This document shows, one piece after another, positions 24,132 through 33,381 of a DNA stretch of 64,000 bases. Below the pieces are notes generated by a model. That model was not told the DNA's origin. It was given only the letters and a program-made list of their open reading frames with translations, and made no database searches. Every line of letters begins with the position of its first letter. Within the stretch, counting starts at the first letter, position 1. The position numbers and the translations under genes were made by a program. Source of the DNA: Isoetes taiwanensis (Eukaryota; Streptophyta; Lycopodiopsida; Isoetales; Isoetaceae); the NCBI GenBank assembly GCA_021234155.1, contig JAJEKV010000014.1:19855513-19919512 (forward strand), in the 5' to 3' direction.

Positions 24132-25197
24132 TCAAAGATTACATCTATACGCAATACAAAGATTTATAATTGTAAAAAGATATCTAAGAACCAGGTTCCT
24201 CATCTTCCTCCATAGGCTGAGGAGGTGGCGTAATAAAGCAACGCCTGGATCAACTGTGACGGCCGCGAGAGAAGCGACTTCCGGAGGGTAGGCGACTGCT
24301 AATGGGGCCGCCGCAAGGAGCTTCATACCCATCCAGGGTGCTATGTCCTGTCCTAAGGCTACCAAGGCGAGATCCCGCCGTACCAACACGTAAGTAAGCG
24401 TGTGGTATGATAACTTCTTGTGCCCAGCACGAGTAGACAGGGCACGGAGAGTCCACCATGAGGCTTCTGCTTCTGGGGCTAAATCACGTGACACAAAAAA
24501 AACCTGCCCCTGCCTAAAAGCCGATAGGAAGAAGCGAGTGAGGGGGCTTCCAGACGCTTTTCCATGGGCCGTAACTGAAGTGTCCACCTCCTTCTCTAGG
24601 TTCTTAGGGACCTCTTCCTCCATACGTTCCTCTCTCTCCTCCCTAAAGTGGGCAGGATTATCATAAAGGTCCTCGCCCTCCTCCTCTGACTGAGAGGGGA
24701 GCTCGAGCATGAGGATATTTGGGACTGAGGGTCCCACAGCCGTAAAGGCTTCTGGAGGAGGTTGGTATGGAGGGTCTTGAACCACTAGATCTCTAAGTCG
24801 GAGGAGTATCTCAGCCGGCTCAATAGTCTGCTGGTGGAACTGGAGTACCTGTTGTACCTCAGGAGGGAGGTCCACGGACGAGAAATCAATGAAGTCATCC
24901 ATGCAGTATTCGGCCAGTTCATAGAGAACCTGTGCTTTCTCCTTCCTTTTGAACCCGGCTACTACATGGTATGTCCACATGATGTCATCCAAAAGAAGGA
25001 ACTCCTGCCCCCTTGTGGTATATAACTGGAACGACGTCTAGTCCAGTTAAACGCCCACCCCGCTCGCGGCGTGGCGGCATCTCCTCTGCTATTTGCCTCC
25101 ACCGGACGAAATCATCCATCTCAATCTGCTCGTCCTCTTCCTCATCTGACAACTCTGGGGCCTTGCCCTTCTCTGCAGGTAGAGTTTCATCTTCCAC
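24132..25197 (-). pseudogene. Second copy and C-terminal end of duplicated acidic ORF
   Basis: Continuation of the frame at 25,201-26,724 after a TAG at about 25,201 (Gln in the upstream copy) and a small frameshift near 25,015. It contains the acidic block ELSDEEEDEQIEMDDF, then DIMWTYHVVAGFKRKEKAQVL and SQSEEEGEDLYDNPAHF. Unlike the upstream copy it continues into a unique C-terminus (LTYVLVRRDLALVALGQDIAP) ending near 24,132. Before the duplication the two would have formed one protein of about 500 residues. Family unknown. Confidence 0.6.
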
Positions 25198-25529
25198 ATA
25201 CTAGTCCATAAGGATGGACAGAGCAAAGGATACCTCGAGGAACTCTTGTCCCTCGTGGATAAGGACCTGGGGCTGCTGAGCCCATCGGAGTTTGCCTCGC
25301 AGCAACTCGTACCCCCTCTTACCACCACCGAGCATTTCTTTTACCATAGCTCGTTCAATGTACAAGCGTGGAGGTTCCCCCAGAGGAGCACAAAGAGGGA
25401 GCATCTCCTCCGTATAAAACTGCAGAAATCCAGCATAATCAGGGTGCTGCTGCATGTTCGAGATAAGATCAACACGCTGAAGTAGGAAAGGCTTGAGGAG
25501 ATCAAAGGGTATTTGGGGGTCCCAGTGCG
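24401..25529. repeat. Tandem duplication, copy 1 (1,129 bp)
   Basis: Nearly identical to 25,530-26,656, offset 1,128-1,129 bases, head to tail. The join lies at a GTGCG/TGTGG microhomology. Only scattered substitutions separate the copies, so the event is recent relative to the decay of gag-pol. Confidence 0.95.
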
Positions 25530-26724
25530 TGTGGTATGATAACTTATTGTGCCAAGCACGAGTAGACAGAGCACGGAAAGTCCACCATGAGGCTTCTGCT
25601 TCTGGGGCTAAATCACGTGACACAAAGAAAACCTGCCCCTGCCTAAAAGCCGATAGGAAGAAGCGAGTGAGGGGGCTTCCAGACGCTTTTCCATGGGCCG
25701 TAACTGAAGTGGCCACCTCCTTCTCTAGGTTCTTAGGGACCTCTTCCTCCATACGTTCCTCTCTCTCCTCCCTAAAGTGGGCAGGATTATCATAAAGGTC
25801 CTCGCCCTCCTCCTCTGACTGAGAGGGGAGCTCGAGCATGAGGATATTTGGGACTGAGGGTCCCACAGCCGTAAAGACTTCTGGAGGAGGTTGGTATGGA
25901 GGGTCTTGAACCACTAGATCTCTAAGTCGGAGGAGTATCTCAGCCGGCTCAATAGTCTGCTGGTGGAACTGGAGTACCTGTTGTACCTCAGGAGGGAGGT
26001 CCACGGACGAGAAATCAATGAAGTCATCCATGCAGTATTCGGCCAGTTCATAGAGAACCTGTGCTTTCTCCTTCCTTTTGAACCCGGCTACTACATGGTA
26101 TGTCCACATGATGTCATCCAAAAGAAGGAACTCCTGCCACTCGTGGTATATAACTGGAACGACGTCTAGTCCAGTTAAACGCCCACCCCGCTCGCGGCGT
26201 GGCGGCATCTCCTCTGCTATTTGCCTCCACCGGACGAAATCATCCATCTCAATCTGCTCGTCCTCTTCCTCATCTGACAACTCTGGGGCCTTGCCCTTCT
26301 CTGCAGGTAGAGTTTCATCTTCCACATACTGGTCCATAAGGATGGACAGAGCAAAGGATACCTCGAGGAACTCTTGTCCCTCGTGGATAAGGACCGGGGG
26401 CTGCCGAGCCCATCGGAGTTTGCCTCGCAGCAACTCGTACCTCCTCTTACCACCACCGAGCATTTCTTTTACCACAGCTCGTTCAATGTACAAGCGTGGA
26501 GGTTCCCCCATAGGAGTACAAAGAGGGAGCATCTCCTCCGTATAAAACTGCAGAAATCCAGCATAATCAGGGTGCTGCTGCATGTTCGAGATAAGATCAA
26601 CACGCTGAATTAGGAAAGGCTTGAGGAGATCAAAGGGTATTTGGGGGTCCCAGTGCTCTCCATCTTGGTACCATGCGAGGAGATGGCAGCCATAGGCACT
26701 GGAGGGAGAGAGGAAGAAGGGCAA
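25201..26724 (-). CDS. Unrecognised acidic protein of chromovirus, duplicated
   Basis: Open frame of 507 codons, transcribed with the element just after the H3-fusion gene. The N-terminus (MPFFLSPSSAYGCHLLAWYQ) leads to HWDPQIPFDLLKPFL, LIHEGQEFLEVSFALSILMD and the acidic block ELSDEEEDEQIEMDDFVRW. It continues with DIMWTYHVVAGFKRKEKAQV, the acidic SQSEEEGEDLYDNPAHFREE and SPLTRFFLSAFRQGQVFFVS. At the tandem-duplication junction it starts again at HWDPQIPFDLL and stops at a TAG. I recognise no family: no zinc knuckle, protease, nuclease or membrane segment. Being a non-gag, non-pol ORF next to an H3 fusion, with two acidic blocks, it could be a chromatin partner; that is inference. The start codon is a guess. 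Confidence 0.55.
   Translation of the reverse strand: MPFFLSPSSAYGCHLLAWYQDGEHWDPQIPFDLLKPFLIQRVDLISNMQQHPDYAGFLQFYTEEMLPLCTPMGEPPRLYIERAVVKEMLGGGKRRYELLRGKLRWARQPPVLIHEGQEFLEVSFALSILMDQYVEDETLPAEKGKAPELSDEEEDEQIEMDDFVRWRQIAEEMPPRRERGGRLTGLDVVPVIYHEWQEFLLLDDIMWTYHVVAGFKRKEKAQVLYELAEYCMDDFIDFSSVDLPPEVQQVLQFHQQTIEPAEILLRLRDLVVQDPPYQPPPEVFTAVGPSVPNILMLELPSQSEEEGEDLYDNPAHFREEREERMEEEVPKNLEKEVATSVTAHGKASGSPLTRFFLSAFRQGQVFFVSRDLAPEAEASWWTFRALSTRAWHNKLSYHTHWDPQIPFDLLKPFLLQRVDLISNMQQHPDYAGFLQFYTEEMLPLCAPLGEPPRLYIERAMVKEMLGGGKRGYELLRGKLRWAQQPQVLIHEGQEFLEVSFALSILMD
25530..26656. repeat. Tandem duplication, copy 2
   Basis: See copy 1 at 24,401-25,529. Differences include CTACTGGTCC here against CTACTAGTCC in copy 1, which creates the TAG in copy 1 on the minus strand. 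Confidence 0.95.
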
Positions 26725-26814
26725 ATAAAGCTGGAGAGTGAAAATAAAACCCTAACTTTCGAAGTCTTCTTATAGCTGTTATGCTGACGGCATTATTATT
26801 ATTAGTTTTTTTTT

Positions 26815-28194
26815 TTAAGAATGTGTACGGAAAAAGGAGCCAACTAATCTAGGGTAGAAGCACAGTAACAAAATTGGATTTCCTATTATTATAACAAAAT
26901 CTATTACAATGCAAATGCCCTTAGACAAGTATGGATGCTCTCCCTGGATTCTCCGAGCAAGGACTAAATCCTTGGTCATTATGGTGACCCTCTTTGCGTG
27001 TATAGCGCAAAGGTTGGCGTCCCCAAAAAGAGCTATCAGATAGGCCTCGGCGGCCTCCTGCAGTGCCAAAATCGCAAAAGTCTGGAAGCGGAGGTCGGTC
27101 TTGTACTCTTGTGCTATTTTCCGAACCAACCTCTGGAAAGGCCGCTTCCTTATTAAGAGCTCCATGGTCTTCTGATATTTCCTGATCTCCCGTAAAGCTA
27201 CGGTGCCAGGTCGAAAACGGTGGGGTTTCCTCGCAGGCTTCGAAGGCGGCCCCTTCTTATGGGGAACCGTCTTAGCTCCAGTCACGGGATGGGGCCGTGA
27301 GGCATCCACCTGCTCCTGCCTCCGGGTCGAGCTTGTGTGCTTCCCAATACTGCCGACAGTCTTCAGCTTATCCCTATACTGGCTGCCGGACTTATAGACC
27401 ACACCTTTCCTTCGCCTCTTGATGGGTGGCTTATCCGCCTGATTGGGCCCCTGCTGGTTTTCATGCTCCCTGTTGGCCAGCTGATCTTGGGATCCCTTAT
27501 CCTGCTGCTCTTTCTGTTGGCGCTCCTGCTGAGCCATATCCTGTTCTTCCTGGTACTGACGGGCTCGTTCCATATCAGCTTCCATCTGAGCAAACCTTCG
27601 GTTCACAACCCTTCTAATCAGCTCGGCATTGTAGCGATCGGGCCGCCGGGCCATGTCGATCTGGACTGTTGTCAGGTAATCCAAGCTGATGTCTGGGATC
27701 TCTCCCCAGGTAAAGGTTTGTGAGGCTTCATGCCACTCATAGGGAGGAACCTCAAAAGCTTGGCAATTGATAATGGCCCACCCATGGCCCAAGTACCTGT
27801 ATTCCCGAGCCCGGGTTTCGGTGTCAGCCCTCTCGACTTCCCGACTGTCATCTTCTCGGGCCAGTGTCCGAATACGGGCGGACTCCGTCCGGATGGCTTC
27901 CTCCTCAGAGTGCTCCTCACATTCAGGGGGATAAAACTTGATCAACACCATAACCAGGTCAGGTTGCTCGACCATGGTGTACGGCAACTGTTGGAGGTTC
28001 AGCTTGATGAGAAATTGTTCTGAATAGTGGAATATGGGGTAGGGAATACGAAGGTCACTAGCAAACCGATGTACCAACTCATTTAGAAGAATATCAATCC
28101 AGTCACTATCAGTGGCCATGTACCGCGCGATTAAGGCGTAAATCTCGGGTATAGTGAGGCTAGAAGGGTCCATGGTGATCTTATTGTTGGCCAT
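26815..28194 (-). CDS. Histone H3 core fused to charged N-terminal region
   Basis: First gene after the primer-binding site of the chromovirus. Uninterrupted; 459 codons from the Met at 28,194 ([12 protein letters not shown]), or 486 from an upstream Met at 28,275. Numbering from the longer form: residues 35-205 are an unrecognised region ([33 protein letters not shown]). Residues 205-275 are Arg/Glu/Gln-rich and probably helical or coiled coil. A basic cluster KRRRK at 286-290 is a likely nuclear signal. Residues 349-448 align without gaps to histone H3 residues 36-135: [62 protein letters not shown] and LARRIQGE. Residues 449-486 are a hydrophobic tail absent from H3. K4, K9 and K27 motifs of the H3 tail are missing. 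It lies within the LTR element in the same orientation as gag-pol. Confidence 0.93.
   Translation of the reverse strand: MANNKITMDPSSLTIPEIYALIARYMATDSDWIDILLNELVHRFASDLRIPYPIFHYSEQFLIKLNLQQLPYTMVEQPDLVMVLIKFYPPECEEHSEEEAIRTESARIRTLAREDDSREVERADTETRAREYRYLGHGWAIINCQAFEVPPYEWHEASQTFTWGEIPDISLDYLTTVQIDMARRPDRYNAELIRRVVNRRFAQMEADMERARQYQEEQDMAQQERQQKEQQDKGSQDQLANREHENQQGPNQADKPPIKRRRKGVVYKSGSQYRDKLKTVGSIGKHTSSTRRQEQVDASRPHPVTGAKTVPHKKGPPSKPARKPHRFRPGTVALREIRKYQKTMELLIRKRPFQRLVRKIAQEYKTDLRFQTFAILALQEAAEAYLIALFGDANLCAIHAKRVTIMTKDLVLARRIQGEHPYLSKGICIVIDFVIIIGNPILLLCFYPRLVGSFFRTHS
26932..27231 (-). other. Histone H3 fold domain within the fusion ORF
   Basis: Hand alignment to plant H3 (remembered consensus) finds about 20 differences in the 99 positions 37-135 and no gap. 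Seen differences include L65R, E73K, F78Y, S87F, G102A, E105G, P121T, Q125V, R131Q and R134H. Loop 1 (KTDLRFQ) has canonical length, without the extension typical of CENH3. Residues of the H3-H3 interface (C110, H113, R116, D123, L126, I130) and the sites K56, K64, K79, K115 and K122 are kept. F41 matches plant H3.1, L90 matches plant H3.3. Confidence 0.95.
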
Positions 28195-28857
28195 AGGTGT
28201 GGCGCTGGCGATTAGGAAGGCGGTAGGGAAGGCGCTAGGATGTAAGGGTGGTCTGGGCGAAACCCCAAGGCACAAGGCAACCCTGAAGTCCGGCGGCTAT
28301 GGCGGACGGCGGAACAGGCGGCCGGAGAAAGAACAAGCGAAAAAAAAGAAACCGTTTGACTCTTTAAATTTCAAAATTTTCTTGTTAAAAGTTTTTTTTT
28401 TTTTTTAAATACGGCGGAAAATTATTATACGCGTGAATGTACGCGCGAATATACGGAGCGGCGCTGACCCGATTATACGTGATTATCTCCGGATTCTGGG
28501 ACGTCCAAACCCTGTCAGCGCCGCCGTTGGGTTTGACCCCCTTGCTCGTTCCTCTGTGCTAGTTAACGACCCTTTTGGGGTATTTCGGATACGCCGGATC
28601 TGTTGGAGCCATTTTCGCCTTCATCCGAGCTACCCATAAACAGTTATGGCCCATCTAAACTTGGGTCCTCCCGTCACACATTTTTCCCTCCAAAATCGCC
28701 CTAAATTTCCTAAAACTCACAATTTATTCCAATAACCTAGCACAAGACCAAATCACTAAGAAGTTAGGCAGTCCAAGCATCCTAAACTCCCACTCAACTG
28801 CCGATCTAACGGGTTAAAGATTTGGTCAGTGCTATGATTTCGGACAGCCAAAATCAC
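28195..28857. other. Leader between primer-binding site and H3-fusion gene
   Basis: About 660 bases on the transcribed strand between PBS and the likely start codon. It contains A/T homopolymers near 28,340-28,405 and no coding domain. Confidence 0.5.
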
Positions 28858-28870
28858 GGCTCTGATACCA
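28858..28870 (-). promoter_or_regulatory. Primer-binding site, initiator tRNA-Met
   Basis: On the minus strand TGGTATCAGAGCC, the standard complement to the 3' end of plant initiator tRNA-Met, one base inside the 5' LTR. It fixes the element's direction and the LTR boundary at 28,872. Confidence 0.95.
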
Positions 28871-28871
28871 C

Positions 28872-30102
28872 TGTGACGCTTCCCGAACATATACGACACT
28901 CGGACGTATACATACGGGGACTTCCCCCTCCCATGGCAACCATCTCGCCATGAGCAGGGCCCTCCGTCTAACTCGGACTATCTACGGAAAGATGCTCGAG
29001 TGAAGGACACAGAGGTGTCATTCGGCCCACGCCTTCAATGGGGCTCCTATGTCGCGGAATGGCTGAACATCGGCTAGGGTTGTCCACTCCATCCGCCCCT
29101 CCTGTGCACACTTTGCAGATGAGTCGAATCATGCTATGGCATCACTATAGCCTTCCGAAAATGCAGACTCAATGTACCACCCTTCAAGTCTACTCCAGGT
29201 TACATCTCCCTGGTCCGATGAGGCAGGTCGAGGAAGTGTCCCCTTCCAGGATCACATCGGTTCCATGGGTGAGCTAGAGAATACGTGCCGCATCAGCGAC
29301 CCCCGCATCCGTACCCGACCTACTCCCCTAACTTTATCATCAAAGTGCAGGATGCCCCATACGGGTCACACCTCTGCACCCAGGGAGTGTCAGACCCATA
29401 TCCACCCGCCCCACGTGGACCTGGGCCATCGAGGCCTAGCCCATTTGTAGGAGTCTCGGGGAGCCTTTTATGTTCGTGCAAGGCCCCACCCCCACTTCAC
29501 CACTGCGTCCCTTCTCTGGTGCTGAGCAATTCCATAGCCTCCACGGCTCGGTGGTCTCTTGTGCACAGGCCGCATTAATTGGGAATTAAGGGAACTGCCA
29601 GGAGCATACTAAGAGCATAAGGCACAGAGGTCTCTACCCCCTCCCCCCCCCCTTTAACCCCCCGCTTAAGGAAAGCTACAGAGATACTACCATAGCTAGA
29701 TTCATCCTTCCATACATAACAAAGCATAATCCATAATTGAAATATAATCCTAAGTATCAAAGAAGGGTTAATCCTAGACAAAGACACCCAGAGAAGACTG
29801 ACTGAAATGCTAGCCCTAGAGATATCAAGCTAGTCTATCCACTAACCCGAGTTTCTGCTGGATCCATTATCATGAGGCATCTCCATCTTCAAGGAACTTG
29901 GGCGCTCAGCAGCTGCTACTCCTGGTCTGGTTCGATTTGGGGCCAAATGGGCTAAGGGTTCAATTTTGATGCCCCCAGTTAGAATTCTCCTACTGGCCAA
30001 TCGAATTTGGCCAGGTGGCACCTTCCTAATTAATCAATTATCCTAACTTAATTAACTTAATTGAATTAATTAGATAATGCTTCCTTAATTATAGGTAATT
30101 AA
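28872..30102 (-). repeat. Chromovirus 5' LTR, inner part (split)
   Basis: Matches 16,263-17,684 of the other LTR with small differences and a deletion of about 202 bases near 29,057. It is cut at 30,102 by a nested LTR element and continues at 35,470-35,620. Reading frames inside are LTR by-products. Confidence 0.95.
30098..30102. repeat. 5-bp TSD of nested element, left copy
   Basis: ATTAA before the LTR start TGTTAGTCC. The same ATTAA is at 35,465-35,469. The undisturbed LTR at about 17,682-17,700 has the sequence once, confirming the empty site. Confidence 0.95.
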
Positions 30103-30704
30103 TGTTAGTCCTGTGCCTCCTAGTACAGGACTATTCATGCATACGACGAACCAAGTCAAGGCCAAGGATCCACAGCCAGGCACGGGTCAGTCGTCAAAGG
30201 CCCAACAGAAGACCAAGCAGACCACGCAGACAAAGACCACGCCTGGCGTCAAGAGGAGGCGCTCAGACAAGTGACGGTCCGTCACCGGCCGCGTCAGCGT
30301 CAGCGTGATTTCAGGCACTTCAAGAGGCACCGCCAGCATTCCTGCAAATCAGGCCTCCTTCCAGGAGTCGGCACCGAGATCAGTCAGAGTGTCTATATTG
30401 GGCCAAAGGCCATTGTACTATATATATGAGTAGAGCTAGCACATGAGGGGGGAGATGAGTTTTTTGAGTCTTATCTCATTTTTCTGTCTTCTCTCATTGG
30501 AGAGCTCATGTATTCTTATGATATCAAGGAGTTCATTGCTTGACCATTGTTCTCTCATTGTGTTTTCTGTTTTCTCATTGTTCTCTCATCGTTCTTTTGC
30601 AAATCCCGCGTGACACAGCTACCGGATCCTCCTGTTTGATCCACGGGTCCTCTGTCCTCACAGAGGGATGTCTTGCAGGAGTTCCCGAACCCAGACCCCA
30701 AACA
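30103..30704 (+). repeat. 5' LTR of nested element
   Basis: Begins TGTTAGTCCTG and ends CCCCAAACA. A TATA-like TATATATATGAG at about 30,420 lies within a plausible promoter. It contains a 7-base insertion near 30,650 relative to the 3' LTR. Confidence 0.95.
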
Positions 30705-30730
30705 CTGTCGCCGCGGCCGGGTCTGATTCG
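30705..30730 (+). promoter_or_regulatory. Probable primer-binding site of nested element
   Basis: Directly after the 5' LTR, CTGTCGCCGCGGCCGGGTC resembles PBS sequences of the TGGCGCCGTTGCCGGGGA type, which pair with the 3' end of a tRNA (commonly reported as tRNA-Asp in plant gypsy elements). Several bases differ, so the tRNA is not certain. Confidence 0.5.
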
Positions 30731-30840
30731 ATTTTCCTTTATTCTGTTGCAATGTCTGCACGAACCTTCACTCCAGACGAACTTCTTACCCAGACGGCGT
30801 CTCGATTGGAGCGCCACCAACGACGGAAGTTGTTCGCGAC

Positions 30841-33381
30841 ATGTATGGATCTGCTTATGACATTGAGGGAGGCCACATTCGGTCTAGGGCTCAGTCGGCG
30901 CCACCTACTCCTCGTGTCCTGTCTCGTCCAAGTTCCCCACCTCAGACGTGCAAACATTGTTCCCAGCCTCAGTCACCTCATCACTATCAGGAGCAATATC
31001 AGGCTCAACCTTCTCAACAGTACTTTCAGACCCCCCAGAATGCCTATATCCATCTTTCTTCTGGCCATACACCTCTGCCTTCACAACCATCATCTCCTCC
31101 GGGCGGACAGGAATATCCACATGTCTCTTTTGCTCCTCCCCAGGAATTTCCATTCCCTACATTTCCAACTGCCCTTCCTGTTTACAACCTCACCGACCTC
31201 AAAGCCATTGATCAGGCACCTCCAGTACCTCCACCTCAGGCACCCCTTCGTCAGGGCCCTTCTGGCACTATGCCACCCCCCACTCCGCCTCAATATCATC
31301 CTTATCCATTACCTGTTCAACCAAGCACTTTAACCTCTACCTTTTAGACCCTCAAGCTGACTTATCCAACCTTTGGCAACACAAAAGGCAAACCCTTAGA
31401 CCAGAGTGCTCAGGCCCACATGGAAGAATTTGAGGCTCTGGCTGCCCTCAATGGTCATGCCCAACCTCAACTGAAATTCCACATCTTTTCCACCACGCTG
31501 CGTGGCTCTCCTCATCAATGGCTCATGTCCAACAAAAGCCACTGGAAACAAGACTGGTCAGAAATGAAAACTGCTTTTCTTTCTCACTATGGAGACAAGC
31601 CCTTTCATGTACATGTTGATGTCTCGTCATTCCCTTACGTCTCATCACCACCGTTCACTGCTTCTCCCTTTACCGTTTGGGGACTTAGCCAAAATTTTGC
31701 CTCTCAATCGCCTCCTTCGCATCTGTCGCCACATGGCATCATCAACGGTTGCCGGTTCATTCTCATCATGCCCCTTCGCCAACACTTGTGCGCCCTAGAA
31801 CCTTTTTGCCTATCTGCGTTTTCGTCTTCCGCTTTCCGCTCTCCGCCTTCGCAACACAGTTCTTCCTGTTCCTTTCCGACGCTCTTCGCCATGGCTGCAC
31901 CCAAATTTCCTACACTGCAAGCTTCTACTCCAAGGGATCCGGCTCTTTCTGAGTCTGTGTCTTTCTCGACGCCCACCTTTCGTGAGGCCCTCGTTGGTCC
32001 GAGTCGTGAAGTGGCAGAACGCCAGGCGCTTTACGCATTCTCGCAAATGGACCTCCCGGCCCCCAATCCGGAGCAATTGAAGCAGTTCGTCGCTCACATC
32101 GTCAACAGCCTGGAAGGATATGCTACTGTGGTCGATGGCACCACCATCTTGCTTACTCAGCCCCTGATTTCTGAGGTATTCCGTATTCCTTTGCAAACAC
32201 CTTCTTTATCTTGGGTTGCCTTACAGGACATAGATGTCACTCAGTTCGGCGCTCCTTCTTATCAAGCAAACATGCATCGCCTCACCAATATTGCAAAGTC
32301 CCACGACACTTTTGTCAAGTTTTTGTGGCGCAAATTGCTTGGGTATTCTATCAAGAACACCCATATCAATAAGCCGTTCTATAATATGGTGATCACAGCC
32401 ATCCGCTCCACTCACCATATTGATTGGCCACAGCTTTTGTTCTACCGCCTGCTTCATGAAGTAGACCGCATTCGGGCTGCCCCCTCCTCTGTCTTTGAAG
32501 CCTCAGTGGGTGGCCATCTTCAAGCCCTCATCCGTCATTATCTTCCTGTTCCTAAGTCCCCTTCCATTTCTCATGCCTCCACTCAGCAATCTCTGCATTC
32601 ACATCCTCAACACCAACAGGCTGCACCTTCACGACATCCTTCTCCTGGTCCTGTTCCACACAACACTACGCATGTTACTGTCTCTTCTTCCTCCACGGAA
32701 ACCACGCCCTCCACTTCTCGTCATGTTTCTTAGACGTCACAAACGCGGCCACAACAGGGCCCTGCACCTAGACATCCTCGCCAGCTTCTGTATCAATACC
32801 AGCAGGATGTTCAAGCTGCTGCTCTCAAGTTGCAAGAATCCCAGGACGTTCTCATGCATGGGGTTCAAGCGTCCCTGGAGGCCTCGGATGCGGTCCATAG
32901 AGACCTTCAGGCTGCTACCATGCAAGTACACACTCTGGAGGACAAACTTCAAGAAAAGCACGAGGCTCTTTTACAGGCCCGTGAGGATCTCAAGAATGCT
33001 CAGGATCAGACCAGCCTGCTTGCTGATCAACAGGCTCAGGTACAAACCACCATTCAGGAATTATTGGAGCAGAATAAGACCAAGGATACCCTCCTGGGTG
33101 ACAAGGAGAAAGACATTGCTAAGCTCGACACCCTGTATACTGAGCTTTCTCACAATTACAACACGCAAGCACATGACCTCCTTGCGCGTGATGCTCGCAT
33201 CACCTCTTTAGAAGCTCAGCTTTCCACGCTGACCTCTCAGCTCACGCCTCTCCAAGATCAGCTTACGGAGGCTAAGAAACAGAAGATCATTGATGATGCA
33301 GAGATTGCCACGCTTCGACTCCATACTCCTGGGCAATCCTCTTCACATGCCACGCTTCCTCATAAACGGGTCCGTCCGTGA
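30841..33381 (+). pseudogene. Nested element ORF A: gag-like, unknown, coiled coil
   Basis: A single frame from 30,841 with TAG stops at 31,345 and 32,731 and TGA at 33,379. The first part is Pro/Gln/Ser-rich with a CKHCSQPQSPHH motif. About 31,348-31,620 matches the retrotransposon gag pattern (MEEFEAL...LRGSPHQWLMSNKSHWKQDWSEMKTAFLSHY). About 31,890-32,560 holds an unrecognised region (FREALVGPSREVAERQALYAF, FVKFLWRKLLGYSIKNTHINKPFYNMV) that recalls plant transposon proteins of unknown role. About 32,780-33,330 is a long heptad-rich coiled coil (LQEKHEALLQAREDLKNAQ, ITSLEAQLSTLTSQLTPLQDQL). Both TAGs could derive from CAG. Confidence 0.7.

Noticed and set aside
23680-26545. Plus-strand open frames opposite the acidic ORFs
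   Set aside because: They are antisense shadows of Glu/Arg-rich coding sequence and are duplicated only because the underlying block is.
26932-27231. H3 domain as a centromeric CENH3
   Set aside because: Loop 1 has canonical length and similarity to conventional H3 ([16 protein letters not shown]) is high; CENH3 features are absent.
26815-28275. H3 ORF as an ordinary host histone gene into which the element inserted
   Set aside because: The H3 core is fused in frame to over 300 non-histone residues, lies between PBS and gag within LTRs, and shows no element boundary or TSD next to it.
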